Source: an uncultured Bacteroidales bacterium (lineage in GTDB: Bacteria > Bacteroidota > Bacteroidia > Bacteroidales > UBA932). From it: a stretch of 64,000 nt of DNA. The stretch spans positions 1 to 64,000 of the forward strand of contig CAJUEK010000009.1 in NCBI GenBank assembly GCA_910585445.1. Reading direction: 5' to 3'. Shown here piece by piece: positions 24,025 through 32,354 of the stretch (within the stretch, counting starts at the first letter, position 1; each line of letters opens with the position of its first letter). Made by a program: the position numbers and the translations under genes. A model generated the notes under the pieces. It searched no databases. It saw only the letters and a list, made by a program, of their open reading frames with translations, and was not told where the DNA came from.

Positions 24025-25857
24025 TTACAGGGCCTGCATGTCATTCAGCTTCTTGTAGTAGCCGTTGAGAGCAATCAGTTCCTCATGCTTTCCGCGTTCT
24101 ACGATGCGTCCTTCGTGAAGCACGCATATCATGTCCGCATTCCTGATGGTTGACAGCCTGTGGGCTATGGCTATTGTTGTCCTTGCGTTCATGAGCCTGT
24201 CAAGAGCCTCTTGCACTATCTTCTCTGACTCGGTGTCAAGCGCGGAAGTGGCTTCATCGAGAATAAGTATTGCCGGGTTCTTCAGGATTGCGCGGGCAAT
24301 GCTTATCCTTTGCCTCTGGCCGCCTGAGAGTTTTGCTCCCCTGTCACCGATATTGGTGTCGTAGCCCTCTTCCTTTTCCATGATGAAGTCATGTGCATTG
24401 GCCACTTTTGCCGCTGCGATGACCTGCTCCATGGTTGCGTTCTCCACTCCGAAGGCGATGTTGTTGAAAATAGTGTCGTTGAACAGGATGGCTTCCTGGT
24501 TCACGTTTCCTATCAGTGACCTCACGTCGCGTATCCTGCAGTCCCTTATGTCTTTCCCGTCTATCTTTATGCTTCCGCTGGATACGTCACGATAGCGCGG
24601 AAGCAGGTCGACGAGAGTTGACTTTCCTGAGCCTGACTGTCCGACCAGGGCGATGGTCTTGCCCTTTGGAATAGTCATGTTGATGTCCGTGAGCACCTGC
24701 TTTCCGTCCTCGTAGGTGAAGCATACGCCGTTGAACTCTATCTTGTCTTCGAATGCGTCAAGGCGCTCCGGGCAGGCGATTTCCTTTATGTTGTTCTCTG
24801 CCTTCATTATCTTGTCAACCCTTTCCATGGATGCGAGTCCCCTCGGTATGTTGTAGCCCGCTTTTGCGAACTCTTTGAGAGGGTTGAGGACACTGTAGAG
24901 GATGACCATGTAGAAGATGAATGAGGGGGCGTCGATAGGCGAGTTCTCCTTGAGGATGAGTGTGCCGCCGAACCAGAGCACGAGCATTATCATCATCGTT
25001 CCGAGAAATTCGCTCACGGGATGTGCCGAAGCCTGCCGGATGGCCACTTTGTTGACCGCGTCCCTGTATTCATTTGAAGTCTTCTCGAATCTTGCCTTCA
25101 TCTTGTCTTCGGCAATGAATGCCTTGATGATGCGCAGGCCTCCGAGTGTCTCGTCAAGCTGCGAGAGCGTCTCGCTCCATTTGCCGGCTGCCTCAAGGGA
25201 CTGTCTCTTCAGCTTTTTGCCTATCGCGCTCATGCCCCATGCCATTATGGGCACTACTGCAATCGTGAACAATGTCAGCTCCCAGCTCGTGAAGATGAGG
25301 GTGGCAAAATAGAAGGTAATGAGTATAGGGTTCTTTATGAGCATGTCGAGCGAGCTCGTGATTGAGTTCTCGATTTCTCCCACGTCACCGCTCATCCTGG
25401 CTATGATGTCTCCTTTCTTTGCCTGTGAGAAGAAGCCCATCGGAAGGCTGATTACCTTGTTGTAAACCTGTGTCCTGATGTCGCGTACTATTCCGGTCCT
25501 GAGCGGAATCATGATGGCTGATGAGCCGAAGTAGCATGATGTCTTGAGGGCTGTCATCACCCCGAGGAACAGTCCGAGCAGCAGCAGGGTCAGCGACGGG
25601 CCGTATCCGTCTATCATGAGCGTCACATAATAGTATATGTTGTTCAGGATTTTTTCTTTGAAGTCCGCGCTGCTGTCCCAAGGTATGAATTCGTAAACTG
25701 TGGTGTCCAGCCCGAACAGCATCTGGAGTATAGGGATGATGAGGGTAAACGAAAATATGTTGAATACCGCCGAGAACACATTTAGGAATACTGCTCCTGC
25801 GAGATATTTTTTATATGGGGAAGCGTAGCGCTTTAGCACCTGCCAAAATTCTTTCAT
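24025..25857 (-). CDS. MsbA-type ABC exporter (fused permease and ATPase)
   Basis: This 610-residue half-transporter has an N-terminal six-helix membrane domain (about residues 15-320) and a C-terminal ATPase: Walker A GQSGSGKST, signature LSGGQRQRISIARA, Walker B LILDEATSALD and the H-loop AHRLSTIR. The likely role is flipping lipid A-core or another lipid-linked product across the inner membrane; the family also includes drug and peptide exporters, so the substrate is inferred from the surrounding glycan genes. It stands next to a GT2 gene in the same orientation. Confidence 0.88.
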   Translation of the reverse strand: MKEFWQVLKRYASPYKKYLAGAVFLNVFSAVFNIFSFTLIIPILQMLFGLDTTVYEFIPWDSSADFKEKILNNIYYYVTLMIDGYGPSLTLLLLGLFLGVMTALKTSCYFGSSAIMIPLRTGIVRDIRTQVYNKVISLPMGFFSQAKKGDIIARMSGDVGEIENSITSSLDMLIKNPILITFYFATLIFTSWELTLFTIAVVPIMAWGMSAIGKKLKRQSLEAAGKWSETLSQLDETLGGLRIIKAFIAEDKMKARFEKTSNEYRDAVNKVAIRQASAHPVSEFLGTMMIMLVLWFGGTLILKENSPIDAPSFIFYMVILYSVLNPLKEFAKAGYNIPRGLASMERVDKIMKAENNIKEIACPERLDAFEDKIEFNGVCFTYEDGKQVLTDINMTIPKGKTIALVGQSGSGKSTLVDLLPRYRDVSSGSIKIDGKDIRDCRIRDVRSLIGNVNQEAILFNDTIFNNIAFGVENATMEQVIAAAKVANAHDFIMEKEEGYDTNIGDRGAKLSGGQRQRISIARAILKNPAILILDEATSALDTESEKIVQEALDRLMNARTTIAIAHRLSTIRNADMICVLHEGRIVERGKHEELIALNGYYKKLNDMQAL

Positions 25858-25887
25858 CTTTTTTCAGTTGTTTCTAATAATTGGGGG

Positions 25888-25895
25888 CAAATATA
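25888..25895 (-). promoter_or_regulatory. Putative promoter of the ABC exporter gene
   Basis: The minus strand reads TATATTTG (TAnnTTTG), 30 bases before the start codon. A second copy of the same element with its flank lies 84 bases upstream at 25972-25979. Confidence 0.5.
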
Positions 25896-25999
25896 CGAAA
25901 AGCTGAGAGCAAAACGTCAAGCTTGCTTGTAAGTTTTGCCGAAGCCAAGGCGTAATATATGTCCGTTAGGACAAATATACAAAAAGTCGAGAGCAAAAC
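25888..25999. repeat. 28-bp direct repeat, two copies
   Basis: Copies at 25888-25915 and 25972-25999 share CAAATATAC, then AAAAG and GAGAGCAAAAC. Each contains a minus-strand TATATTTG. The second copy ends right at the stop codon of the upstream GT2 gene. Confidence 0.7.
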
Positions 26000-27004
26000 C
26001 TAATCCTCAGCATGTCCTCTGAAAAACCGTGTCACCGATTCCCGCAGGACAATGAAACGTCTTGTTGCCAGCAATTTCCTCCATGCGCATACCGGATGCC
26101 TGTATTCTCCGCTGAACAACTTAAGGAACTCCTGTCTCGTGCTGAAGATGCTGTTGCTGTCCGGATTGTACCGCACGACAGCATGAATTCCCCATTTGAT
26201 AACCTTCCTCGCCTGGCCCTGGAGCTGCTCAGTGAACCCGGCATACAGGCTTTCCTTTGACATGTTGAACATTATGCGGGCCGCCCAAAACTGGTTCTTC
26301 ATGATTCTGAGGCCGTCCCGGCTGCATGTTGCCGCCCCGTCATTGCTGCGGTAAATATAGAACATCTCGGAACATGTTGTCAGCTGCCTGCAGTATGGCG
26401 CAAATGATAATATGAACACCCGGTCCTCTGAATATGCGAGTCCTTCGGTAAATCTGATGTCATGCAGGTTCAGTGCGCTGAGCCTGAAAAATGAGCCTCC
26501 TATGGCAAGGTGCGGCATATGCCCGTCCAATGGTCCTGTCCTGTCCGGTACCGCACGATAGTGGAACGATTTGTATGGTGTTATTTTCCTTATGCCGAAT
26601 GCGAGCATGTCCGCGTCTGTTTCCTGAATCTTGGCTGCCGCATACTCCAGCGCCCCCTCCAGCAGATAGTCATCGGAATCCGTGAACGTCACATAATCTC
26701 CGGCTGCCACATCAAGGCCTGCATTCCTTGCCGCTGAGACGCCTTTGTTGGACTGGTGAATGACTCTTATCCTGCTGTCAGTTTCCGCATATTCCATGCA
26801 TATCTGCCTGGAAGAGTCTGTCGAACCGTCATCCACGAGTATAAGCTCGAAGTTGCCGTATGATTGGGACAGGATGCTCCGGATGCACTCCGCCAAATAT
26901 TTTTCCGTATTATAGACCGGAACCACTATGGAAAACCGTAATGCCTTGTCTTGTGTCTTGTTGACTGCCGTATTCCTTTCTGATTCTTCTGAATTTAATG
27001 CCAT
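26000..27004 (-). CDS. Family 2 glycosyltransferase
   Basis: This 334-residue GT2 enzyme has a 20-residue N-terminal extension before RFSIVVPVYNTEKYLAECIRSIL. The nucleotide-binding motif is VDDGSTDSS and the DxD region is TFTDSDDYLLEGA. YSEDRVFILSFAP near residue 190 is the usual ED acceptor-side position. It differs from the two tandem GT2 pairs in sequence. It lies just downstream of recQ and just upstream of the ABC exporter, so it may act in lipid-linked glycan assembly. Confidence 0.87.
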   Translation of the reverse strand: MALNSEESERNTAVNKTQDKALRFSIVVPVYNTEKYLAECIRSILSQSYGNFELILVDDGSTDSSRQICMEYAETDSRIRVIHQSNKGVSAARNAGLDVAAGDYVTFTDSDDYLLEGALEYAAAKIQETDADMLAFGIRKITPYKSFHYRAVPDRTGPLDGHMPHLAIGGSFFRLSALNLHDIRFTEGLAYSEDRVFILSFAPYCRQLTTCSEMFYIYRSNDGAATCSRDGLRIMKNQFWAARIMFNMSKESLYAGFTEQLQGQARKVIKWGIHAVVRYNPDSNSIFSTRQEFLKLFSGEYRHPVCAWRKLLATRRFIVLRESVTRFFRGHAED

Positions 27005-27043
27005 TCCTTGTTGTTTAGTTTTCTTTCGTATTCCCCAGGACCG

Positions 27044-29245
27044 TCAATTGGCGACCTCGCAGAGGAATTTTATCCGGACAAGCCTTACTTCCGTCTCGTC
27101 ATAGCCTGAGCCAAGCTCGTCCATTGCCGCCTCGAGTGAATCCGACTCCGCTTCCTCCTTGAAATATCCATAGATGTCGTCCACTACCTCCTCGTCGATT
27201 GCCTGGCTTATGAAATAATCGAGATTGAGCTTTGTTCCGGAATATACAATCGCTTCGATTTCATCCAGCAGCTCCTCCATATCCATTCCCTTGGCATCCG
27301 CTATATCCTCCAGCGGCAGCTTCCTGTCAACGCTCTGTATGATGAATACCTTGTTGACGGATTTGTTCACGATGGATTTCATCACGAAATCGTCAGGGCG
27401 CATTATTTCATTCTCATCCACATATTTGGCGATAAGCTCTATGAACTCCTTGCCGAATTTGCGTGCCTTGCCCTCGCCGACTCCCTGGCAGTTTTTCAGT
27501 TCGTCTATGGTTACGGGGTAGAGTATGGCCATGTCTTCCAGGGATGGGTCACTGAACACCACCCAAGGCTGCAGCCCGCGCTTGCCGGCGACAGATTTCC
27601 TGAGGTCTTTCAGCATGGCGAGCAGCTGCGGGTCTCCTCCAGTTCCTTTTGATGCAGCCGATACTGCCATGTTGTCGTCATCGTCATCCTCTCCCTCGGC
27701 AAATTCCCTGTCTTCGGTGAGCATCAGCTCGTGAGGCGACTCAAGGAAGCCCGCTCCAGTCCCGGTCACTGATATAAGTCCGTATGATTCAATGTCCTTG
27801 TGGAGGAGGTGCAGCACTATGCCCTGATGTATGACCGCGCTCCAGAAATGTGCGGTATGGTCTTTACCCGCTCCGAAAAGCTCGAGCTTGTCATGGCGGT
27901 ATGACTTTATTATGGAATTGCTTACACCTGCGAGTATATTTGCAAGATGCTCAATCTTGAAGCGCTCCGGAAGAGACTGTATCAGCTCAATGACCATGCA
28001 CATTTCCTCCTGTCCGTCAAATTGCTTCTTCGGGTGGAGGCAGTTGTCGCATGCCCCGCAGTTGTCTTCTGTGTAGTCCTCTCCGAAATAATTGAGGAGA
28101 AGCTTTCTTCTGCATGAATTTGACTCGGCATATGCTACGGTCTCCATGAGCAGCTGCTTTCCTATCTCCTGTTCGGCTATAGGCTTGCCCTGCATGAATT
28201 TCTCCAGCTTCTGGATGTCCTTGTAGCTGTAGAATGTTATGCACTGGCCCTCTTCCCCGTCGCGTCCTGCGCGCCCTGTCTCCTGATAATATCCTTCTAT
28301 GCTCTTCGGGATGTCGTAATGTATGACAAATCGCACGTCCGGTTTGTCGATTCCCATTCCGAATGCTATCGTGGCCACGATTACGTCAATGTCCTCCATC
28401 AGGAACCTGTCCTGGTTCTCTGCCCTGGTCTTGGCATCGAGTCCGGCATGGTACGGGGCTGCCTTTATTCCGTTGATGTTCAGCAGCTCTGCCAATTCCT
28501 CCACTTTTTTTCTGCTGAGGCAGTAGATGATTCCGGACTTGCCCGGATTTTGCCTTATATATTTGATTATATCCCTTTTGGGGTCTGACTTGTCCCTGAT
28601 TTCATAGTAAAGGTTTGCCCTGTTGAACGAGGACTTGAACACTGTCGCGTCCGATATGCCGAGGTTCTTTATGATGTCGCTCTGCACTTTCGGGGTCGCG
28701 GTTGCCGTAAGGGCTATGACAGGGGCAATGCCGATGTCTTCTATTATGGCGCGTATCCGCCTGTATTCCGGACGGAAATCGTGTCCCCACTCGGAGATGC
28801 AGTGCGCCTCATCCACTGCATAGAACGAAATCTTGATTTCCTTGAGCAGCGCGACATTCTCAGGTTTCGTGAGCGACTCCGGTGCCACATAGAGCAGCTT
28901 TGTCGCCCCGGAAAGGAGGTCTTTCCTGACTTCCGTAATCTGGGCCTTGTTGAGCGATGAGTTGAGGAAGTGCGCTATGCCGTCATTGCCGGCTACGAAG
29001 CCGCGGATTGCGTCAACCTGGTTTTTCATCAGTGCTATCAGCGGAGAAATCACGATGGCCGTGCCCTCCATGACCAGGGCAGGCAGCTGGTAGCACAAGG
29101 ACTTGCCGCCTCCGGTCGGCATGAGCACGAAGGCGTTCTTTTCATCGGTCAGATGCTTGATTATCCGTTCCTGGTCTGCTTTGAACGAGCTGAAGCCAAA
29201 GAACTGTTTCAGTTTTTCATGAAGCACGGAAGAGTCGATTGTCAT
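27044..29245 (-). CDS. recQ: ATP-dependent DNA helicase RecQ
   Basis: This 733-residue 3'-5' helicase of recombination and repair has Walker A MPTGGGKSLCYQLPA, the DEAH box YAVDEAHCISEWGHDFRPEY and motif VI QETGRAGRDGEEG. The zinc module is CRRKLLLNYF...CGACDNC near residues 375-400. A winged-helix and an HRDC domain (around residues 545-620, with LKNCQGVGEGKARKFG) follow. The C-terminal 100 residues are an acidic extension seen in Bacteroidota RecQ. Confidence 0.96.
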   Translation of the reverse strand: MTIDSSVLHEKLKQFFGFSSFKADQERIIKHLTDEKNAFVLMPTGGGKSLCYQLPALVMEGTAIVISPLIALMKNQVDAIRGFVAGNDGIAHFLNSSLNKAQITEVRKDLLSGATKLLYVAPESLTKPENVALLKEIKISFYAVDEAHCISEWGHDFRPEYRRIRAIIEDIGIAPVIALTATATPKVQSDIIKNLGISDATVFKSSFNRANLYYEIRDKSDPKRDIIKYIRQNPGKSGIIYCLSRKKVEELAELLNINGIKAAPYHAGLDAKTRAENQDRFLMEDIDVIVATIAFGMGIDKPDVRFVIHYDIPKSIEGYYQETGRAGRDGEEGQCITFYSYKDIQKLEKFMQGKPIAEQEIGKQLLMETVAYAESNSCRRKLLLNYFGEDYTEDNCGACDNCLHPKKQFDGQEEMCMVIELIQSLPERFKIEHLANILAGVSNSIIKSYRHDKLELFGAGKDHTAHFWSAVIHQGIVLHLLHKDIESYGLISVTGTGAGFLESPHELMLTEDREFAEGEDDDDDNMAVSAASKGTGGDPQLLAMLKDLRKSVAGKRGLQPWVVFSDPSLEDMAILYPVTIDELKNCQGVGEGKARKFGKEFIELIAKYVDENEIMRPDDFVMKSIVNKSVNKVFIIQSVDRKLPLEDIADAKGMDMEELLDEIEAIVYSGTKLNLDYFISQAIDEEVVDDIYGYFKEEAESDSLEAAMDELGSGYDETEVRLVRIKFLCEVAN

Positions 29246-29321
29246 AAGGCAGAAAAATATTACCTCGACTAAGTTAAATGTATTTTTTGACTCGTCAAAA
29301 CTTTTTTGTGAAAATAATACC

Positions 29322-29329
29322 TATATTTG
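29322..29329 (+). promoter_or_regulatory. Putative promoter of the FKBP lipoprotein gene
   Basis: TATATTTG matches TAnnTTTG, about 98 bases before the preferred ATG, in the region divergent from recQ. Confidence 0.5.
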
Positions 29330-29426
29330 CATGATGAATCTTTGACACTGTCAATTGGACGGCCTTGTGCCGGCCTGTCGGGCAGAATGTTTTGGAATGA
29401 TTACAAACAAAATAAATCTTGAAAAA

Positions 29427-30185
29427 ATGAAGACAATCAAATTTCTTGCAGCAATGCTTGTCGTGGCATCTGTCATGATGTCATGCAACGGACAGGGAAA
29501 GGGCGGTGTCAAGGCCGAGCTTCCTAAAAAAGGTGAAATCGACTCCGTGAGCTACCTCGTGGGCGTGAACTTCGGTATGATGATCAAAGGCCAGATCGCG
29601 GATGAAATCTCTGACCTCAACATGTCTGAGATCAGGAAGGGTATGGAAGATGCCCTGAAGGCTGAGGATCCTAAGGGATACGGTGACACCAACTATGTTA
29701 AGCAGTTCAAGATTAATCTTGACGATGCAAACAGAATCATCACAGGACTCATCAACAAGAGAATGGCTTACAAGGCTGAGGTTTCTCTCAACGAGGGACG
29801 TGACTTCCTTAAGGCAAATGCCAGGAAAGAGGGTGTTGACACTACTGCAAGCGGTCTCCAGTACAGGATTGAAAATGCCGGCGGTGAATATAAGGTAATG
29901 CCTCAGGATACTGTTGAGGTTAAGTACAAGGGTACTCTTCTTGACGGCACCGTATTCGATGAGACTACTGGCGACGAGACAAGGACTTTCAATGCCAACC
30001 GTGTAATCAAAGGATGGACAGAAGGCCTCGGCCTGCTCGGTGAGGGCGGAAAGGCAACTTTCTATATTCCTTCAGAGCTTGCATATGGTGAGAGGGGAAC
30101 ACGCGGAATCTCTCCTAACTCAGTCCTCATCTTCGATGTTGAGGTTGTGAGAATCGGCAAGGCCGCTGAAAAGACTGAGGAGTAA
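29427..30185 (+). CDS. FKBP-type peptidyl-prolyl isomerase lipoprotein
   Basis: This 252-residue protein starts MKTIKFLAAMLVVASVMMSC, a lipoprotein signal with Cys20, which places it on the periplasmic side of a membrane. An N-terminal FkpA-like dimerisation region (residues 40-150) is followed by the FKBP domain (VEVKYKGTLLDGTVFDET, then VIKGWTEGLGLLGEGGKATFYIPSELAYG). It helps fold exported proteins. The frame is open 24 codons upstream, but only ATG 29427 yields the lipobox. Its stop overlaps the next start in TAATG. Confidence 0.93.
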   Translation: MKTIKFLAAMLVVASVMMSCNGQGKGGVKAELPKKGEIDSVSYLVGVNFGMMIKGQIADEISDLNMSEIRKGMEDALKAEDPKGYGDTNYVKQFKINLDDANRIITGLINKRMAYKAEVSLNEGRDFLKANARKEGVDTTASGLQYRIENAGGEYKVMPQDTVEVKYKGTLLDGTVFDETTGDETRTFNANRVIKGWTEGLGLLGEGGKATFYIPSELAYGERGTRGISPNSVLIFDVEVVRIGKAAEKTEE

Positions 30186-30658
30186 TGGCAATGGAGCTGG
30201 AGGGCAGGATTGCCCGTAAGATGAATGTGCAGACCGGCACTTCCGCAAGAGGTGCATGGGCCAAGCAGGAATTTATCTTTGAATATCAGGAAGGCAACTT
30301 TCCTTCACAGGTCTGCATGAATGTCTGGGGCGAGGATAAGGTCAAGGAGCTTGAGCGCCATCAGGTAGGTGACAGAGTGAAGGTGGCCTTCAATCTGAGC
30401 AGCCGTGAGTATAACGGACGCTGGTACACGGATGTCAGGGCATGGCGCATAGAGTCTGTCGGCTCAGCCCCTGCTGACTATGCGGCCGGCGCAGTTGCCG
30501 GAGGTGCCGGATATATGGGTGCCGCGGCTCCGCAGGCTTCTGGCGGAGGATACGACTACACCGGTTCTGCCGGAAGTTATGCGGCTCCGACAGGCGCACC
30601 GATGCCTTCTGCCGATGACATGTCGGCTCCGCTTGCGGATGACGATCTCCCGTTCTGA
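30185..30658 (+). CDS. DUF3127 family protein
   Basis: This 157-residue protein has an OB-fold-like first 95 residues (MELEGRIARKM, GAWAKQEFIFEYQEGNFPSQVCMN, VAFNLSSREYNGRWYTDVRAWRIES), the DUF3127 pattern, and a Gly/Ala/Pro-rich flexible tail ending in DDLPF. That layout (OB fold, disordered linker, acidic-hydrophobic C-terminal tip) is like single-strand DNA-binding proteins, so a nucleic-acid role is a reasonable guess. The start overlaps the FKBP stop by one base, so translation is coupled. A strong terminator follows. Confidence 0.8.
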   Translation: MAMELEGRIARKMNVQTGTSARGAWAKQEFIFEYQEGNFPSQVCMNVWGEDKVKELERHQVGDRVKVAFNLSSREYNGRWYTDVRAWRIESVGSAPADYAAGAVAGGAGYMGAAAPQASGGGYDYTGSAGSYAAPTGAPMPSADDMSAPLADDDLPF

Positions 30659-30681
30659 TTTTCGGACAATGCATAAAAGAG

Positions 30682-30718
30682 TTGCCCCAAAAGTTTTCAG
30701 GCTTTTGGGGCAATTTTT
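30682..30718 (+). terminator. Intrinsic terminator after the DUF3127 gene
   Basis: A perfect 12-bp stem (30682-30693 with 30702-30713) with an 8-base loop is followed by five T residues. Confidence 0.9.
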
Positions 30719-30731
30719 GTGTACCCGATTG

Positions 30732-31574
30732 TCAAATCGGAAGCTGGACAAGTCTGCGTTTTTCGAAATGTGCGAGATATCTGAATCCGAGTGACTTCAG
30801 CATGGCTGCATGTGCGGCGAATCCGTCCCCGACCCTTCCTGCGTCGTGTGAGTCTGAGCCGAGGCTTATGACTTCCCCGCCCAATTCCCTGTAGCGGAGC
30901 AGGATGTCCTTGTCGAGAATCTGCACCCGGCCGTTGTGGCTCTTGTAGCTCTTGGTGTTTATCTCAAGTGCCTTCCCCTCGTGTGCAAGATAGCGCAGCA
31001 TTTCGTCGAGAATGTCGCTGAAGTCCCTGTACAGGATGCTCGCCTGAGGATATGGGGCGTATCGTGCAACATAGTCGAAGTGTCCCATGATGTCAAAGTC
31101 CCCGAGCCACGTCATTTCGCGGCAAATTGTCTCCAGGTAATGCCCGTATGCTTCTTTCCAGTCTTTCCCCTCATAATAGCCTCCATAAAAAGGGTCCGTG
31201 CCCTCGATATAATGTACTGATGCTATTACCTGGTCAAAAGTGTTTTCCTGAAGTGTACGGCATATTTCCTCATGGCTGCTTTCGTACATGCCTATCTCGA
31301 TTCCTTTCAGTATCTTCAGCTGCTGCCCTTTTGCCTGGATGCTCGCCATGACCCTGTCAATCTCTGCCTGCTGGGCATTTATGTCGAAGGTCTCCGGGCC
31401 GCTTTCTCCGAAGGAAGCCTTCATTGGGGGAACGAAGAAGTCGCAATGGTCAGTGAAACAGATTCCGCCGAGCCCAAGGGACATTGCAGCGTCTGCGCTC
31501 GCCTCGACGGAAGTCCTTTTCCCGTCGAAAGAAAACTGGCTGTGATTATGATTATCGAATAAAAGCATAGTCAT
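30732..31574 (-). CDS. PHP-family histidinol phosphatase
   Basis: This 280-residue protein has metal-binding motifs of the PHP superfamily in order: FDNHNHSQFSFDG, CFTDHCDFF, GIEIGMYESSHEE, VIASVHYIEG and LGSDSHDAGRVGDG. These fit HisK-type histidinol-phosphate phosphatases, which release histidinol in histidine synthesis. No other his genes are nearby, so activity on another phosphoester is possible. A second ATG at 31568 is an equally likely start. Confidence 0.83.
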   Translation of the reverse strand: MTMLLFDNHNHSQFSFDGKRTSVEASADAAMSLGLGGICFTDHCDFFVPPMKASFGESGPETFDINAQQAEIDRVMASIQAKGQQLKILKGIEIGMYESSHEEICRTLQENTFDQVIASVHYIEGTDPFYGGYYEGKDWKEAYGHYLETICREMTWLGDFDIMGHFDYVARYAPYPQASILYRDFSDILDEMLRYLAHEGKALEINTKSYKSHNGRVQILDKDILLRYRELGGEVISLGSDSHDAGRVGDGFAAHAAMLKSLGFRYLAHFEKRRLVQLPI

Positions 31575-31610
31575 AAGGAAAAAACGGGCGCGAAAATAGC
31601 AAAAAATTCA

Positions 31611-31618
31611 TAATTTTG
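31611..31618 (+). promoter_or_regulatory. Putative promoter of the HdeD-like gene and dnaG
   Basis: TAATTTTG matches TAnnTTTG. It lies just upstream of three tandem 8-bp repeats in the leader. Confidence 0.45.
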
Positions 31619-31623
31619 CACTT

Positions 31624-31647
31624 TATGTGCATATGTGCATATGTGCA
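31624..31647 (+). repeat. Three tandem copies of TATGTGCA
   Basis: The octamer TATGTGCA is repeated three times without change in the untranslated leader of the HdeD-like gene, directly after the putative promoter. Confidence 0.85.
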
Positions 31648-31715
31648 TGAGCCGGGACAAAATGCTGCATTGACGTCCCGGAGATGTTTTCCATAAATTC
31701 ATAAATGAACAACAA

Positions 31716-32351
31716 ATGATTACTTTCGGTTATAAGAGCAAAGTTAACGGGCCGTTGAGGGCACTTGTCGCATTGGGCGTGGGTGTGGTGATGGTCGCAA
31801 ATCCGGATGAGGCGCTGACAGTCGTAGTTAAGGTCATTGCGGCCTTTTTTCTTGCAAGCGGCCTTGTGTCCCTGCTTTTCGGATTCAAAGAGAAGGAGCA
31901 CGGGGTGTTTCCTCTGCTTTCGTTCAATGCCGCCGTTGACATTCTCCTTGGAGTCGCCATGTTTGCCTTTCCTGGATTCGTGGCCAGCTTCATCATCTAT
32001 CTGATAGGATTTGTGCTTCTTGCTTTCGGCCTTGTGCAGATAATGGGGCTTGTGAGCGCAAGACGTATAATAGGAATAGGCCTGTGGGCTTTCGCGCTGC
32101 CTGTTCTTGTGACTCTTGTCGGAGGTTTCATCATATTCAATCCTTTTGCCGAATCTGTGATGAGCACGGTTGCCGGGGCTTCCCTTATAGTATATGGAGC
32201 TTCCGAACTCTTCTCCTCATGGAAGATGAAGAAGGCCATTGACGAGTATGAAATCCATCAGACACGTCCCGATGACACCCGTGATGATTCAGTGGATGAC
32301 CTTATGGGAGATGTGAAAGACGTCGATTACGAAAAGGTTGACGAGCAGTAA
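31716..32351 (+). CDS. HdeD-like (DUF308) membrane protein
   Basis: This 211-residue inner-membrane protein has six hydrophobic segments in three repeated hairpins (for example LRALVALGVGVVMVANPDEALTV and VDILLGVAMFAFPGFVASF), the DUF308/HdeD repeat. The E. coli member is linked to acid resistance; the role here is unknown. The C-terminal 40 residues are hydrophilic and acidic (DDTRDDSVDDLMGDVKDVD). The dnaG start is three bases after its stop. Confidence 0.8.
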   Translation: MITFGYKSKVNGPLRALVALGVGVVMVANPDEALTVVVKVIAAFFLASGLVSLLFGFKEKEHGVFPLLSFNAAVDILLGVAMFAFPGFVASFIIYLIGFVLLAFGLVQIMGLVSARRIIGIGLWAFALPVLVTLVGGFIIFNPFAESVMSTVAGASLIVYGASELFSSWKMKKAIDEYEIHQTRPDDTRDDSVDDLMGDVKDVDYEKVDEQ

Positions 32352-32354
32352 GAG

